This document shows, in pieces, positions 17,527 through 25,329 of a DNA stretch of 64,000 nt (position 1 is its first letter; each line of letters opens with the position of its first letter). The DNA is from Acidovorax sp. (GTDB lineage: Bacteria > Pseudomonadota > Gammaproteobacteria > Burkholderiales > Burkholderiaceae_C): contig JAUXZO010000099.1 of assembly GCA_030692685.1 (NCBI GenBank), positions 20,135-84,134 on the forward strand. The letters are read 5' to 3'. Under the pieces are notes generated by a model. The model saw only the letters and a list, made by a program, of their open reading frames with translations, had not been told where the DNA came from and did not search any database. A program made the translations under genes and the position numbers.

Positions 17527-18737
17527 TTTTTTACTCCCTTGGCCGCTGTCGACTTCGGACGGCTCTTAATTGGCTTGGCAATTTGCGATTTCGGCTTGGC
17601 GGTTGCCAATTCTTCTACTTGGGCAGGCACATCCCGCTCAAACTGCTCCAGTTCCCGCCGAATCTCCGCGCGTAAGTCTGCCTCGCTGGGCAAGGCAAAC
17701 TGGTAGCGGCTGGCAAAAATCTGCTCGCTCTTGTCGCCCAGCACATAGCGCACCACCGCGTCGTTCTTCTCACTGCACAGCAGCAGGCCAATGGTCGGGT
17801 TGTCGCCCTTGGCAGCCACTTCGCGGTCGTAGTAGTTCACGTACAGCTGCATCTGCCCCAAATCGCCATGGGTGAGCTTGCCGACCTTCAGGTCGATGAC
17901 CACGTAGCACTTGAGCTTGACGTGGTAGAAAACCAAGTCGGGGTAAAAATGGTCTCCGTCCAGCGTCAACCGGCGCTGCCGCCCCACAAAGGCAAAACCA
18001 CTGCCCAGCTCCAGCAAAAAGGCCTGCAACTGGTTGATCAACGCCTCTTCAATGCGCGACTCCACCAGGCGGTGCGATTCCGGCAAGTCCAGAAACTCCA
18101 GCACGTAGGGGTCTTTGATCACATCTTGCGCACGGTTTAGCGCCTGCCCTTCGTTGGCCAGCGCCAGCACGCCCTGCTTGTCGCGGCTCTTTGCAAGGCG
18201 CTCAAACAGAAAAGAATGCATCTGCCGCTCCAGTTGCCGGGCAGACCAGCCATTGCGCACAGACTCGATTTCATAAAAGTCGCGCACGGGCTGGCGCTCT
18301 TCTTTCAACAGGGTGCGGTAGTGCGTCCATGACAAGCTAGGGTTGAGCACGCCCGGCTGCACCACGTCACGGCCCCCAGGAGATTCGCCACGCACTGCGT
18401 GTTGAATCTGCTCCACATCCAAAACAACACGCAGCGCGTGTTGTTTTGCAAGAAGCTGGGGGTAGCCCAAAAAAAAGCTGCGCATGTACTGCAATGCGCT
18501 GACAGAAAACCCCGCACCATACTCAACCGACAACTGTTCAGACAGCGCCTTGAGCAAGGCCTTGCCATACGCAGCCCGCTTGGCACCGCCCTGCTCCGCC
18601 TCCACAATCTGCTGCCCAATCAGCCAGTTGGCACACACATGGGCGGTATTCACCGACCGCGCCGCCTGGGTGCGCGCAGCCTCCCAAATGTGCCGAATAC
18701 GGGCCAGCAATTCGATTTGCGATTGCAGTGGAGTCAT
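17523..18737 (-). CDS. DUF1016 / YhcG-like PD-(D/E)XK nuclease-domain protein
   Basis: A 404-residue protein of the YhcG family. The N-terminal DUF1016 domain (about residues 10-170) is helical, with YGKALLKALSEQLS and a RSFFLGYPQ segment. The C-terminal nuclease domain has FYPDLVFYH (Asp267) and VVIDLKVGK (Asp282, Lys284), then GQMQLYVNYYD, matching the D...(D/E)xK metal site. The biochemical role is not established, but relatives are often found beside restriction-modification genes. Here it is wedged between mod and res with 4-bp overlaps on both sides (18734-18737 and 17523-17526), which implies co-production with both subunits and argues against a chance neighbour. Confidence 0.88.
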   Translation of the reverse strand: MTPLQSQIELLARIRHIWEAARTQAARSVNTAHVCANWLIGQQIVEAEQGGAKRAAYGKALLKALSEQLSVEYGAGFSVSALQYMRSFFLGYPQLLAKQHALRVVLDVEQIQHAVRGESPGGRDVVQPGVLNPSLSWTHYRTLLKEERQPVRDFYEIESVRNGWSARQLERQMHSFLFERLAKSRDKQGVLALANEGQALNRAQDVIKDPYVLEFLDLPESHRLVESRIEEALINQLQAFLLELGSGFAFVGRQRRLTLDGDHFYPDLVFYHVKLKCYVVIDLKVGKLTHGDLGQMQLYVNYYDREVAAKGDNPTIGLLLCSEKNDAVVRYVLGDKSEQIFASRYQFALPSEADLRAEIRRELEQFERDVPAQVEELATAKPKSQIAKPIKSRPKSTAAKGVKK

Positions 18738-20395
18738 GCCCCATCCCCACCAAACAGTTCGTCCTGCGCGGGCTCTGCAGGCTTCTTGGCCGCCATGGGC
18801 AGGTTGGCCACGTTCAGGCTGTAGTCGTCATGGCCCCACTCGCAGCGGTCTTTCACCATCTTGGGGATTTTCTTGATGGTCAAGCCAGGCCAGCGCAGTG
18901 CGGCTTGCGCCGCCGTCACGCCCCGGTAGGCACTGCAACACACCAGCACGCTGCGTTCGGGGCCAAGCTCTTCGGCAAGAGCGTCCAACTGTTCGGCGCT
19001 CAAGGTTTGGGTGGTGACGTAAATAAAGTCGCGCTCGCTGCTGTGACCATGCTGCCACCACAGCGTCTCCGAGGGCGCGTAGTCAAAGGCCTCCAGCTTG
19101 CACATCGCGGCGGACAGCATGGCCGCGTCGTACTCGGGGTTGATGACCAAGTTGCCCCAGCGGTCGGTGGCCAGCAGCGTGGGGGCTAGCTCGTAGTAGC
19201 GAAAGCCGCCGCCGCCCTGCCAGCCCGTGGCCTGCGTCACACCACCGGGGTCTTGCCCGTCGATCACCTTTTGCAGGCGCGGAACGATGTGCGTGTGGCA
19301 GTGTTCGCCAAGCTCCACCATGATCCAGCGGCGGCCCATTTTGTGGGCAACTGCGCCGGTGGTGCCGGAACCGGCGAAGGAGTCTAGGACTAGATCGCCG
19401 GAGTTGGTGGCGAGCGTAAGAATGCGATGCAGAAGCTTCTCAGGCTTTGGATTCTGGAAAACATCATCTCTGTCGCCGAACATCGTTTTCAAATCGATGC
19501 TTCCTTCCTTATTGCTTCCAACCTCCTCGTGAATCCACCATGTATTCGCTGTCAACTCATCCTTCATTTCTTCCAGGAATTTCTTGAGCATTGGGCGACC
19601 TTCGCCGCTTCGTCCAAAAGTAATGCGCCCATCAGCAAGCCAGCTCTGATACTGCTGCTCGTTGCAACGCCAATACCGCCCTTTTGGCGGAAGAAATGTC
19701 TCGCCTTTCGGGCCAACAATGGGAAACTGCCCAGCCGCGTAAAACTTTCCAGCGGACAGATTCTCAGCCTTCCAGGGGCCGCGCCTGTCACTATCCGGAT
19801 TACTGAAAGTGTTTTTCTGCTCTTCTGTTCGTGGCAATTTCCCAATTTTGAAAATAGCCACATCTTTCGCATAAACGAAAACATGGTCATGCGTATTGGA
19901 TAGGTGCTTTGCAGTTTGATTTGATGTGTAGGCTTTCTGCCAAACAACATTTGCTACGAAATTGCGACGCCCGAACACCTCATCACACAACACCTTGAGG
20001 TAATGCGCCTCGTTGTCGTCAATCGTGATCCACAGCGAACCATCGTCGGCCAACAAGCGCCTGATGATCTCCAGCCGGTCGCGCATCAGCCCCAGCCAGA
20101 TGGAATGCTCCAGCCCGTCGTCGTAGTGCGTGAAGGCGCTGCCGGTGTTGTACGGCGGGTCAATAAACACACACTTCACCTTGCCCGCAAACTCCGCCTC
20201 CAGCGCCTTGAGCGCCAGCAGGTTGTCGCCCTTGATGAGGCGGTTGTCAAAAATGTCCTGCTCGGTCACGCGCTGCTTGGCGTGGTAGCTGCGCTTAGGG
20301 TCTTCCAGCAAGATACGCGGCTCCAGCCGGGGGCGCTGGTCTTTGCCGATCCAGGTGAGTTCTAGTTTTTGGTGTGCCATGGAAGAGAAGGTCAA
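18734..20395 (-). CDS. mod: Type III DNA methyltransferase, Mod subunit (beta-class adenine methylase)
   Basis: A 553-residue site-specific N6-adenine methyltransferase that marks host DNA and gives the Res complex its sequence specificity. Motif IV is DPPYNTGSAF near residue 98, and the AdoMet-binding motif I is DSFAGSGTTG near residue 345; the order IV before I is the beta class typical of type III enzymes. The section between them, about residues 142-320, is the expected target-recognition domain and is clearly richer in A+T than its flanks. The start at 20395 is favoured because its ATGA overlaps the DUF4276 stop; MAHQK five codons later is an alternative. No homopolymer tract suggesting phase variation was seen. 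Confidence 0.93.
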   Translation of the reverse strand: MTFSSMAHQKLELTWIGKDQRPRLEPRILLEDPKRSYHAKQRVTEQDIFDNRLIKGDNLLALKALEAEFAGKVKCVFIDPPYNTGSAFTHYDDGLEHSIWLGLMRDRLEIIRRLLADDGSLWITIDDNEAHYLKVLCDEVFGRRNFVANVVWQKAYTSNQTAKHLSNTHDHVFVYAKDVAIFKIGKLPRTEEQKNTFSNPDSDRRGPWKAENLSAGKFYAAGQFPIVGPKGETFLPPKGRYWRCNEQQYQSWLADGRITFGRSGEGRPMLKKFLEEMKDELTANTWWIHEEVGSNKEGSIDLKTMFGDRDDVFQNPKPEKLLHRILTLATNSGDLVLDSFAGSGTTGAVAHKMGRRWIMVELGEHCHTHIVPRLQKVIDGQDPGGVTQATGWQGGGGFRYYELAPTLLATDRWGNLVINPEYDAAMLSAAMCKLEAFDYAPSETLWWQHGHSSERDFIYVTTQTLSAEQLDALAEELGPERSVLVCCSAYRGVTAAQAALRWPGLTIKKIPKMVKDRCEWGHDDYSLNVANLPMAAKKPAEPAQDELFGGDGA

Positions 20396-21045
20396 GGAAG
20401 TGCTTCAACGGCAAGAAGCCACGCATGAAAATGGGGGCATGCTTGTCGCATGGGAGCAAGCCCGATGTCGCAGGCGATCAGCGGGCCGTGGAAGGTTTTT
20501 TGGTAGCCCGGCATGGCTGCAAGGATGCGTTTGGACGGTGCGGTTTGCGGGCTGTCGTTCACGTCCTCCGGCGAACCAGCGCCTGCCACCGCCGCGCTCA
20601 GTGCGGGGACTATGCTGGCATCGTCGGTCCACTGCGCAAACATGCTGGGTTGGGTGTAGAGCAGGGCTTCGTACTCGTACACCATCAGGTTCGCCAAGAA
20701 ATTGTGTTGGCTGATGTCTTGTGCCAGCTCGGCTTCCAGAAACGCAGCTTTTTGGTGGCCCGTAGCGTTGGCGGCATAAGCAGGCGCTGCCTTGCCAGGA
20801 AAGTCTGTCGGCAAGGCATACAGGTCGAACATGGTAGTGACATAGGCATCGGGGTCTTGCTTGCAAAGTCGCAGAATTTGGGGCTTGACCTTCGCGTAGC
20901 TCACGACACCACCTTTGTACCCCGGGCTGGTGCTTACGATGATGGGGGTTAGAAATCGCCCGAGTCGGGCGTAGTGCGGCACCAGCAGCTCGCGCACAAA
21001 GGCCTCTTCGGTCTGTCCCTCTACCAAAACGTAGAGGCGGCTCAT
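20392..21045 (-). CDS. DUF4276 family protein (Toprim-like)
   Basis: A 217-residue protein beginning MSRLYVLVEGQTEEAFV. The EGQTE motif (residues 9-13) resembles the catalytic glutamate motif of Toprim and OLD nucleases, and TTMFDLYALP (Asp74) with a later YEYEALLY are DUF4276 marks. Members are usually found next to an AAA ATPase, as here. The start at 21045 is chosen because ATGA overlaps the ATPase stop at 21042-21045; an upstream in-frame start at 21111 lies within the ATPase gene. Its function is not proven; by analogy with ATPase-Toprim pairs such as PARIS (AriA-AriB) it may be the effector of an abortive-infection module. Confidence 0.85.
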   Translation of the reverse strand: MSRLYVLVEGQTEEAFVRELLVPHYARLGRFLTPIIVSTSPGYKGGVVSYAKVKPQILRLCKQDPDAYVTTMFDLYALPTDFPGKAAPAYAANATGHQKAAFLEAELAQDISQHNFLANLMVYEYEALLYTQPSMFAQWTDDASIVPALSAAVAGAGSPEDVNDSPQTAPSKRILAAMPGYQKTFHGPLIACDIGLAPMRQACPHFHAWLLAVEALP

Positions 21046-22142
21046 CGCTGCGGCCTCCCGCCCAGAATGTTTTTCTTCCAAAGATCGCCCAAGCTGTAGT
21101 CTTGAAGCCATTCGTGCAACGCCACAGGGTCAGGACGATTGAAGTCCGATGCACCGCCTTTTTTGTCCACCACGATCAGGTCTTCCAAATCGAACTCATT
21201 GACCAGTTCCACAGACTGGGTGGACACAATAATTTGGTGCTGCTGTGAGGTGGACTTCATCATTGCCCCCAGCATGGTGATGGCAAAGGGGTGCAGGCCC
21301 AACTCTGGCTCGTCGATCAGGATCGTGGCAGGCATGAAGTCTTCTGGCTGCAGCAGCACGGTCGTCAAACAAATAAAACGCAAGGTGCCATCAGACAGAG
21401 CGCTGGCTTTGAAAGGTACGTCTTGGCCTTCTTCGGTCCACTCCAATTCAATTTGGTCAGCGTTACCCGCATAGGGACGGAAAAGAAAGTCCCCAAAAAA
21501 TGGGGCAACCATCTGAATGGATTTGACGATGCGCTGGTAATGGACGTTGTGATGTTCTTTGAGCCGCTTCAGGAAAGCAGCCAGATTGCGCGCATCCTCG
21601 CGCAGGTACTCGTAATCACTCACACCATGCACTTGCTTCACCAAGGCGCTGATGCTGGTGTCGTGGAAGTGATAGACCCGCCAGCTTCGCATGGCTGGCA
21701 CAGTGTGCGTCCAGATCAAACCATGACCTTGGCCTTCTTTGAACTGCGTTTCAAAGTGACCGGAAGCTGGGTGCCATTCACCCTTCACATTCCACCAAAG
21801 CGCCTCATGCGCAAACATCATCCGGTTGTCTTGCGTTGCTTTAAGTTTGAATCGATATCCGTTATTGCCGAAATACAGCTCCGCATTCAACAATTCAGTC
21901 TTCTTGCGCCCGAAGTGCAATACGGCGTCAGGGCCGCCAGCATCGCCTACATAAGCCTGCAACTGCTTATCCAGAATCCGGCCAATTAGCTTAAAGAAGC
22001 CAATAAAGTTGGATTTACCTGCGCCATTGGCACCAATCAGCACATTGATAGAGCCCAAGTTGAGCTTACATTCGGCAATCGATTTGTAGCCATTCAACAC
22101 CAACCGCGACAGTTGGTTTGAATTGGTCACGTGTTTAACCAT
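21042..22142 (-). CDS. AAA family ATPase (SMC/RecF/OLD-like)
   Basis: A 366-residue ABC-type ATPase of the AAA_15/AAA_21 group. Walker A GANGAGKS is at residues 37-44, the signature LSDGTLR at 249-255, Walker B ILIDEPELGLHP at 274-285, and a switch segment STQS near 307-310. It lacks a Toprim domain of its own, which is instead supplied by the following DUF4276 gene with a 4-bp overlap. This split layout is like PARIS and other ATPase-nuclease defence pairs; a sensor role for the ATPase is inference. It starts 31 bp after the helicase stop. Confidence 0.88.
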   Translation of the reverse strand: MVKHVTNSNQLSRLVLNGYKSIAECKLNLGSINVLIGANGAGKSNFIGFFKLIGRILDKQLQAYVGDAGGPDAVLHFGRKKTELLNAELYFGNNGYRFKLKATQDNRMMFAHEALWWNVKGEWHPASGHFETQFKEGQGHGLIWTHTVPAMRSWRVYHFHDTSISALVKQVHGVSDYEYLREDARNLAAFLKRLKEHHNVHYQRIVKSIQMVAPFFGDFLFRPYAGNADQIELEWTEEGQDVPFKASALSDGTLRFICLTTVLLQPEDFMPATILIDEPELGLHPFAITMLGAMMKSTSQQHQIIVSTQSVELVNEFDLEDLIVVDKKGGASDFNRPDPVALHEWLQDYSLGDLWKKNILGGRPQR

Positions 22143-22173
22143 GATTTTTCCTTTCCATCAACAACGGGCGGCA

Positions 22174-25050
22174 TCAAGCCAACTCCCATTGGATTTTGAA
22201 TACTTCTTTTAATGTCGATGTGGAAGCCAGCCGGCCTTCCAGGTCATCAATCAATCGACTGCGCTGCCCATCAATCTCATCCTGCCGGTCAAAAATCTTG
22301 CGCCTTAATTGGCTGCGCTTGTCTTCCAAATCCCGCTGCCGCTTCTGCCAGCTCAGCTTTTCCTCCAGCGTGGCCGCCACCGTGGCAGTGCGGCGCACGT
22401 CTTTGATTTCGCGGTCCAGCTCCTTGACTTCGTTTTCCAGCCCCACCTTCAGGTCATCCGCCCAAGCATCGAGCTTTTGCACTTCAGCATCAAAGTAGCC
22501 CAGGTTGCGGGTGTTGACGGCCTGAAGGTGCTGCCGCTCCAGGCGCAGCACTCCTTCATTCAGCGCTGCGGGGGGCTGCATCAGCAGGTCGTTTTGCAGC
22601 AGTTCGGCGGGCAGCCGCAGCAGCTTTTCGGCATCTTCTTCGTGCAAGGCTTCACCCGCGTCGGTCAGGCCAGCCACCAGCAAATAGTCTTCTACCAAGC
22701 CCAGCGCATCCACCGACAGCACGCTGAACGACAGCCAGCCGCCTTGCCCGCGCAGGGCTTTGAGTGTGGCGATGTGGGTGCCATGGGCTTCGTAGTCAAA
22801 GCGTATGCGGGCCGTGGGCAGGGTGCGGGCTTTAGCCTGGGCAATCAACGCCTGGGCCAGCGGGTGGCCAGTGCGGTACAGGTGCGCCTCTCCACTGCGG
22901 CGGGGCAGTTCGTAGCGGCCGGGCGGGGCGTCCCCTGCCAGTACGTCAGCGGGTGTTTGGATGAGCGTGAAGCCTTCATGGTCGAAATCTGCGTGGCTCT
23001 GCAACTCGGCCTGGGTCAGGTCCATAAGCAAGCGCTCGTAGCGGCTGCGGGCGCTTTTGCTCTCGGTCTGGCGGACCTTGAGTTTGTCTTGCACGGCTTC
23101 GTCAAAGTTTTCCAACAGCAGTTGCCGGGTTTTGAGCATGGCGGCGTTGATTTCGCCCGACAGGTCTAGCTGCAGTTGCTGGAAAGAAGTTTCTATCTCT
23201 TGCGGGTTGCGGCAGGTCCTATAGATGTCGGCAATGCGGCGCTCAAAGTCCACGCCGCTGCCAATGGTGCCCAGCACTTCGTCGCTGGCACCAAACACGC
23301 CTTCAAACAGCTGGAACTTTTGCGCAAGTAACTCATATACGCGCTTGTCGGCCGGGTTGCTGTGGTCAATAAAGTTGACCACCACCACATCGTGCTTTTG
23401 GCCGTAGCGGTGGCAGCGGCCTATGCGCTGCTCAATGCGCTGGGGGTTCCAGGGCAGGTCGTAGTTGATGACCAGCGAGCAAAACTGCAAATTGATGCCT
23501 TCGGCCCCAGCTTCGGTGGCAATCATGATCTGCGCGGAGTCTTTGAAGTGCTCCACCAGCGCGGCGCGGGTGTCTGCGGTGCGCGAGCCGGTGATGCGGT
23601 CGGTTCCCGCATGGCGCTGCAGCCAAACTTGGTAAATGGCGGTGGCTTGAGGGCTGGCGTTGGTACCGTTGAACAACACGGTTTGGCCTGCGTAAGCGCT
23701 TTGCTCCAGTAGGGCCAGCATGTAGTCTTGGGTGCGGCGGGACTCGGTGAAGATGAGGGCCTTTTTATTGGCGCCCAGCTTTTCCAGCTCGGTAAAAGCT
23801 TTGCCCAGCGCCACCAGCAGGGCTTGGCCTTTGGCGTTGTCGCGGATGGTCGTGGCCAGGCGCTGGAACTCGCGCAGCTCGGCAATCTCGTCCGCAACAC
23901 TGGCCAGCGGCGGGACTGCATCGCCGCCCTCGTCCCCCCACTCTTCTTCGGTTTCGTCCAAGGACTCGTAGTCTTTGTCTAGTTCTGCACTTAGCTGCGC
24001 ATCGGTCTTGTCCGCAGACTCCGCGCCCAGCTTGTCTTGAAGGCGCTGTGCCATGGTGCCCAGCGCGCCGCCAATGGCGTGGCTGCTGGAGGCCAGCAGC
24101 TTCCACAGCACCAGCGATATGAGCTGGCGCTGCCCGGCAGGCAAGGCATTGAGCGCAGGGCGGCGCAAATAGTCGGACACCATGTCGCGCAGCACTTGTT
24201 CGTCTTGCGACGGGGTGAATTGCTCCACCATGGGGATGCGCTTGGTGTACGAGATGTAGGGCTGCACCTGGCGGCGCAGGGTGCGCATGCACACGGGTTG
24301 CAAGCGCTCACGCAGCTTGGCCACGGTGGCGGCGTTGTTCAGGGTGCCAAACTGGTCGCGAAAACTGGGCAGGTCGCCAAACACTCGCTCATCCACCAAG
24401 CTAACCAGGCCATACAGCTCCAGCAGCGAGTTTTGCAGCGGCGTGGCGGTGAGTAGCACCTTGGGGGCATTGGCCAACGCTTCTTTCAATGCTTTGCCGA
24501 TGACGTTGCTGGGTTTGTAGACGTTGCGCAGGCGGTGGGCTTCGTCCATCACGACCAGATCCCATGGCACGCGACGCAAATCGTCGGCCTTGGTCTTGGC
24601 AAACTGGTAGGAGCAAATCAGCACGCGGGCTTGATCAAATGGGTTGCTATGACCTTCTTTTCGCTGCTCCTTGTAGCTCTTGGCTTCGAGTATCAGCGCT
24701 TGCAAGCTGAACTTGTCCTGCAGCTCCTGGTGCCATTGTTTGCGCAAGTTTGCGGGGGTGATGACCAGGATGTGCCGCTTACGCTCTGCCCAGCGCTGGG
24801 CGATGACCAAGCCCGCCTCTATGGTCTTGCCCAGGCCCACCTCGTCGGCCAGGATCACGCCTTGCGAAAGCGGGCTGCGGAAGGCGAAGAGTGCAGCCTC
24901 TACCTGATGGGGGTTCAAATCGACCTGCGCATCGACCAAGGTGGATGCAAGCAGGTCGGGAGAATCCCGCCCAATCTGGCGCGAAAGCAGCCAGGCGATG
25001 TACTGGGATTGATAAGGAGTGGTGGGGTGGGGTGGCAAAGCGAGTCTCAT
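22174..25050 (-). CDS. SNF2-family DEAD/DEAH-box helicase with C-terminal coiled coil
   Basis: A 958-residue SF2 ATPase. DEVGLGKT is at residues 69-76, DEAH at 169-172, LTATPLQNSL follows, and the C-terminal lobe holds EQRIGRCHRYGQ, all SNF2/RapA-like. The last ~110 residues are strongly charged and likely coiled-coil (VKELDREIKDVRR, then KRQRDLEDKRSQLRRK). Such helicases occur in several defence systems, e.g. DrmD of DISARM, but the other DISARM genes are absent. The ATG at 25050 is preferred; the frame runs up to a TTG at 25083 with no start evidence. It is the first gene of the operon and the only one not overlapping its neighbour. Confidence 0.88.
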   Translation of the reverse strand: MRLALPPHPTTPYQSQYIAWLLSRQIGRDSPDLLASTLVDAQVDLNPHQVEAALFAFRSPLSQGVILADEVGLGKTIEAGLVIAQRWAERKRHILVITPANLRKQWHQELQDKFSLQALILEAKSYKEQRKEGHSNPFDQARVLICSYQFAKTKADDLRRVPWDLVVMDEAHRLRNVYKPSNVIGKALKEALANAPKVLLTATPLQNSLLELYGLVSLVDERVFGDLPSFRDQFGTLNNAATVAKLRERLQPVCMRTLRRQVQPYISYTKRIPMVEQFTPSQDEQVLRDMVSDYLRRPALNALPAGQRQLISLVLWKLLASSSHAIGGALGTMAQRLQDKLGAESADKTDAQLSAELDKDYESLDETEEEWGDEGGDAVPPLASVADEIAELREFQRLATTIRDNAKGQALLVALGKAFTELEKLGANKKALIFTESRRTQDYMLALLEQSAYAGQTVLFNGTNASPQATAIYQVWLQRHAGTDRITGSRTADTRAALVEHFKDSAQIMIATEAGAEGINLQFCSLVINYDLPWNPQRIEQRIGRCHRYGQKHDVVVVNFIDHSNPADKRVYELLAQKFQLFEGVFGASDEVLGTIGSGVDFERRIADIYRTCRNPQEIETSFQQLQLDLSGEINAAMLKTRQLLLENFDEAVQDKLKVRQTESKSARSRYERLLMDLTQAELQSHADFDHEGFTLIQTPADVLAGDAPPGRYELPRRSGEAHLYRTGHPLAQALIAQAKARTLPTARIRFDYEAHGTHIATLKALRGQGGWLSFSVLSVDALGLVEDYLLVAGLTDAGEALHEEDAEKLLRLPAELLQNDLLMQPPAALNEGVLRLERQHLQAVNTRNLGYFDAEVQKLDAWADDLKVGLENEVKELDREIKDVRRTATVAATLEEKLSWQKRQRDLEDKRSQLRRKIFDRQDEIDGQRSRLIDDLEGRLASTSTLKEVFKIQWELA

Positions 25051-25081
25051 CACGGGCGGTGACAGATTATGTAACCCCTGC

Positions 25082-25104
25082 AACGAGGGTCGCAGGCCCT
25101 CGTT
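25082..25104. promoter_or_regulatory. Inverted repeat at the promoter end of the island operon
   Basis: AACGAGGG (25082-25089) and CCCTCGTT (25097-25104) are perfect 8-bp arms separated by 7 bp, starting 32 bp upstream of the helicase ATG. It straddles the inner edge of the right direct repeat. It could be an operator for the operon or the recombination end of the island; no regulator gene is present in the island. Confidence 0.5.
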
Positions 25105-25168
25105 TTACGACTGCCTGGTGGAGGTGGAGGCGAGCACCGTGCAAGCGGCCCCCGGGGCGTCCATGTAA
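25101..25168 (+). pseudogene. Stranded 3' end of a molybdopterin oxidoreductase gene
   Basis: This stretch encodes the same frame as the last 22 codons of the oxidoreductase at 12588-14687 (FYDCLVEVEASTVQAA, then P instead of A) and ends at the equivalent TAA. There is no upstream coding part, so it is a remnant produced by the event that created the direct repeats. Confidence 0.85.
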
Positions 25169-25254
25169 AAGCTGCGGGCTGACGACGCTTTGCCGCAGGA
25201 GGTTTACTCCTGATTTAATAGCTACTAGCGCTTTACCAACAAGCGCCAGAGGCC
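25101..25254 (+). repeat. Direct repeat, right copy
   Basis: It matches 14620-14773 over 154 bp without gaps and with 8 mismatches by hand count. It carries a stranded copy of the molybdopterin oxidoreductase 3' end and palindromic repeat copy c. Confidence 0.92.
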
Positions 25255-25260
25255 GATTTG
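25212..25260 (-). repeat. Palindromic repeat family, copy c
   Basis: This is the counterpart of copy b inside the right direct repeat. One arm has changed to AAGCGCCA, so the palindrome is no longer perfect. Confidence 0.8.
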
Positions 25261-25296
25261 GCTTGAAGTTTGACGCCCCACATCCTCAGCGCCCAC

Positions 25297-25318
25297 AAAA
25301 AAGGGGCCGAAGCCCCTT
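25297..25318 (-). terminator. Rho-independent terminator of the DJ-1/PfpI gene
   Basis: On the minus strand AAGGGGC-TTCG-GCCCCTT is followed by a run of T residues (complement of 25297-25302). It lies 12 bp past the stop codon of the 25330-26010 gene. Confidence 0.9.
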
Positions 25319-25329
25319 GTCCCTTGGCA

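Larger units (their letters stand above)
14620..25254. mobile_element. Putative defence island bracketed by 154-bp direct repeats
   Basis: Two 154-bp direct repeats (14620-14773 and 25101-25254) enclose six minus-strand genes: SNF2 helicase, AAA ATPase, DUF4276, type III mod, DUF1016 nuclease and type III res. Each repeat contains the 3' end of the molybdopterin oxidoreductase gene, its downstream spacer and a palindromic repeat. No integrase, transposase or tRNA is visible, so the element is defined only by gene content and repeats. Base composition is visibly lower in G+C in parts of it (mod centre, AAA gene) than in the flanks. Confidence 0.6.

Noticed and set aside
14809..25050. DISARM or BREX assignment for the island
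   Set aside because: A SNF2 helicase and methylase are present, but drmA, drmB, drmC and the BREX pglZ/brxC-type genes are not; Mod and Res fit type III restriction.
14620..25254. Prophage or integrative element with integrase
   Set aside because: No integrase, transposase, phage structural gene or tRNA is visible inside or at the edges.
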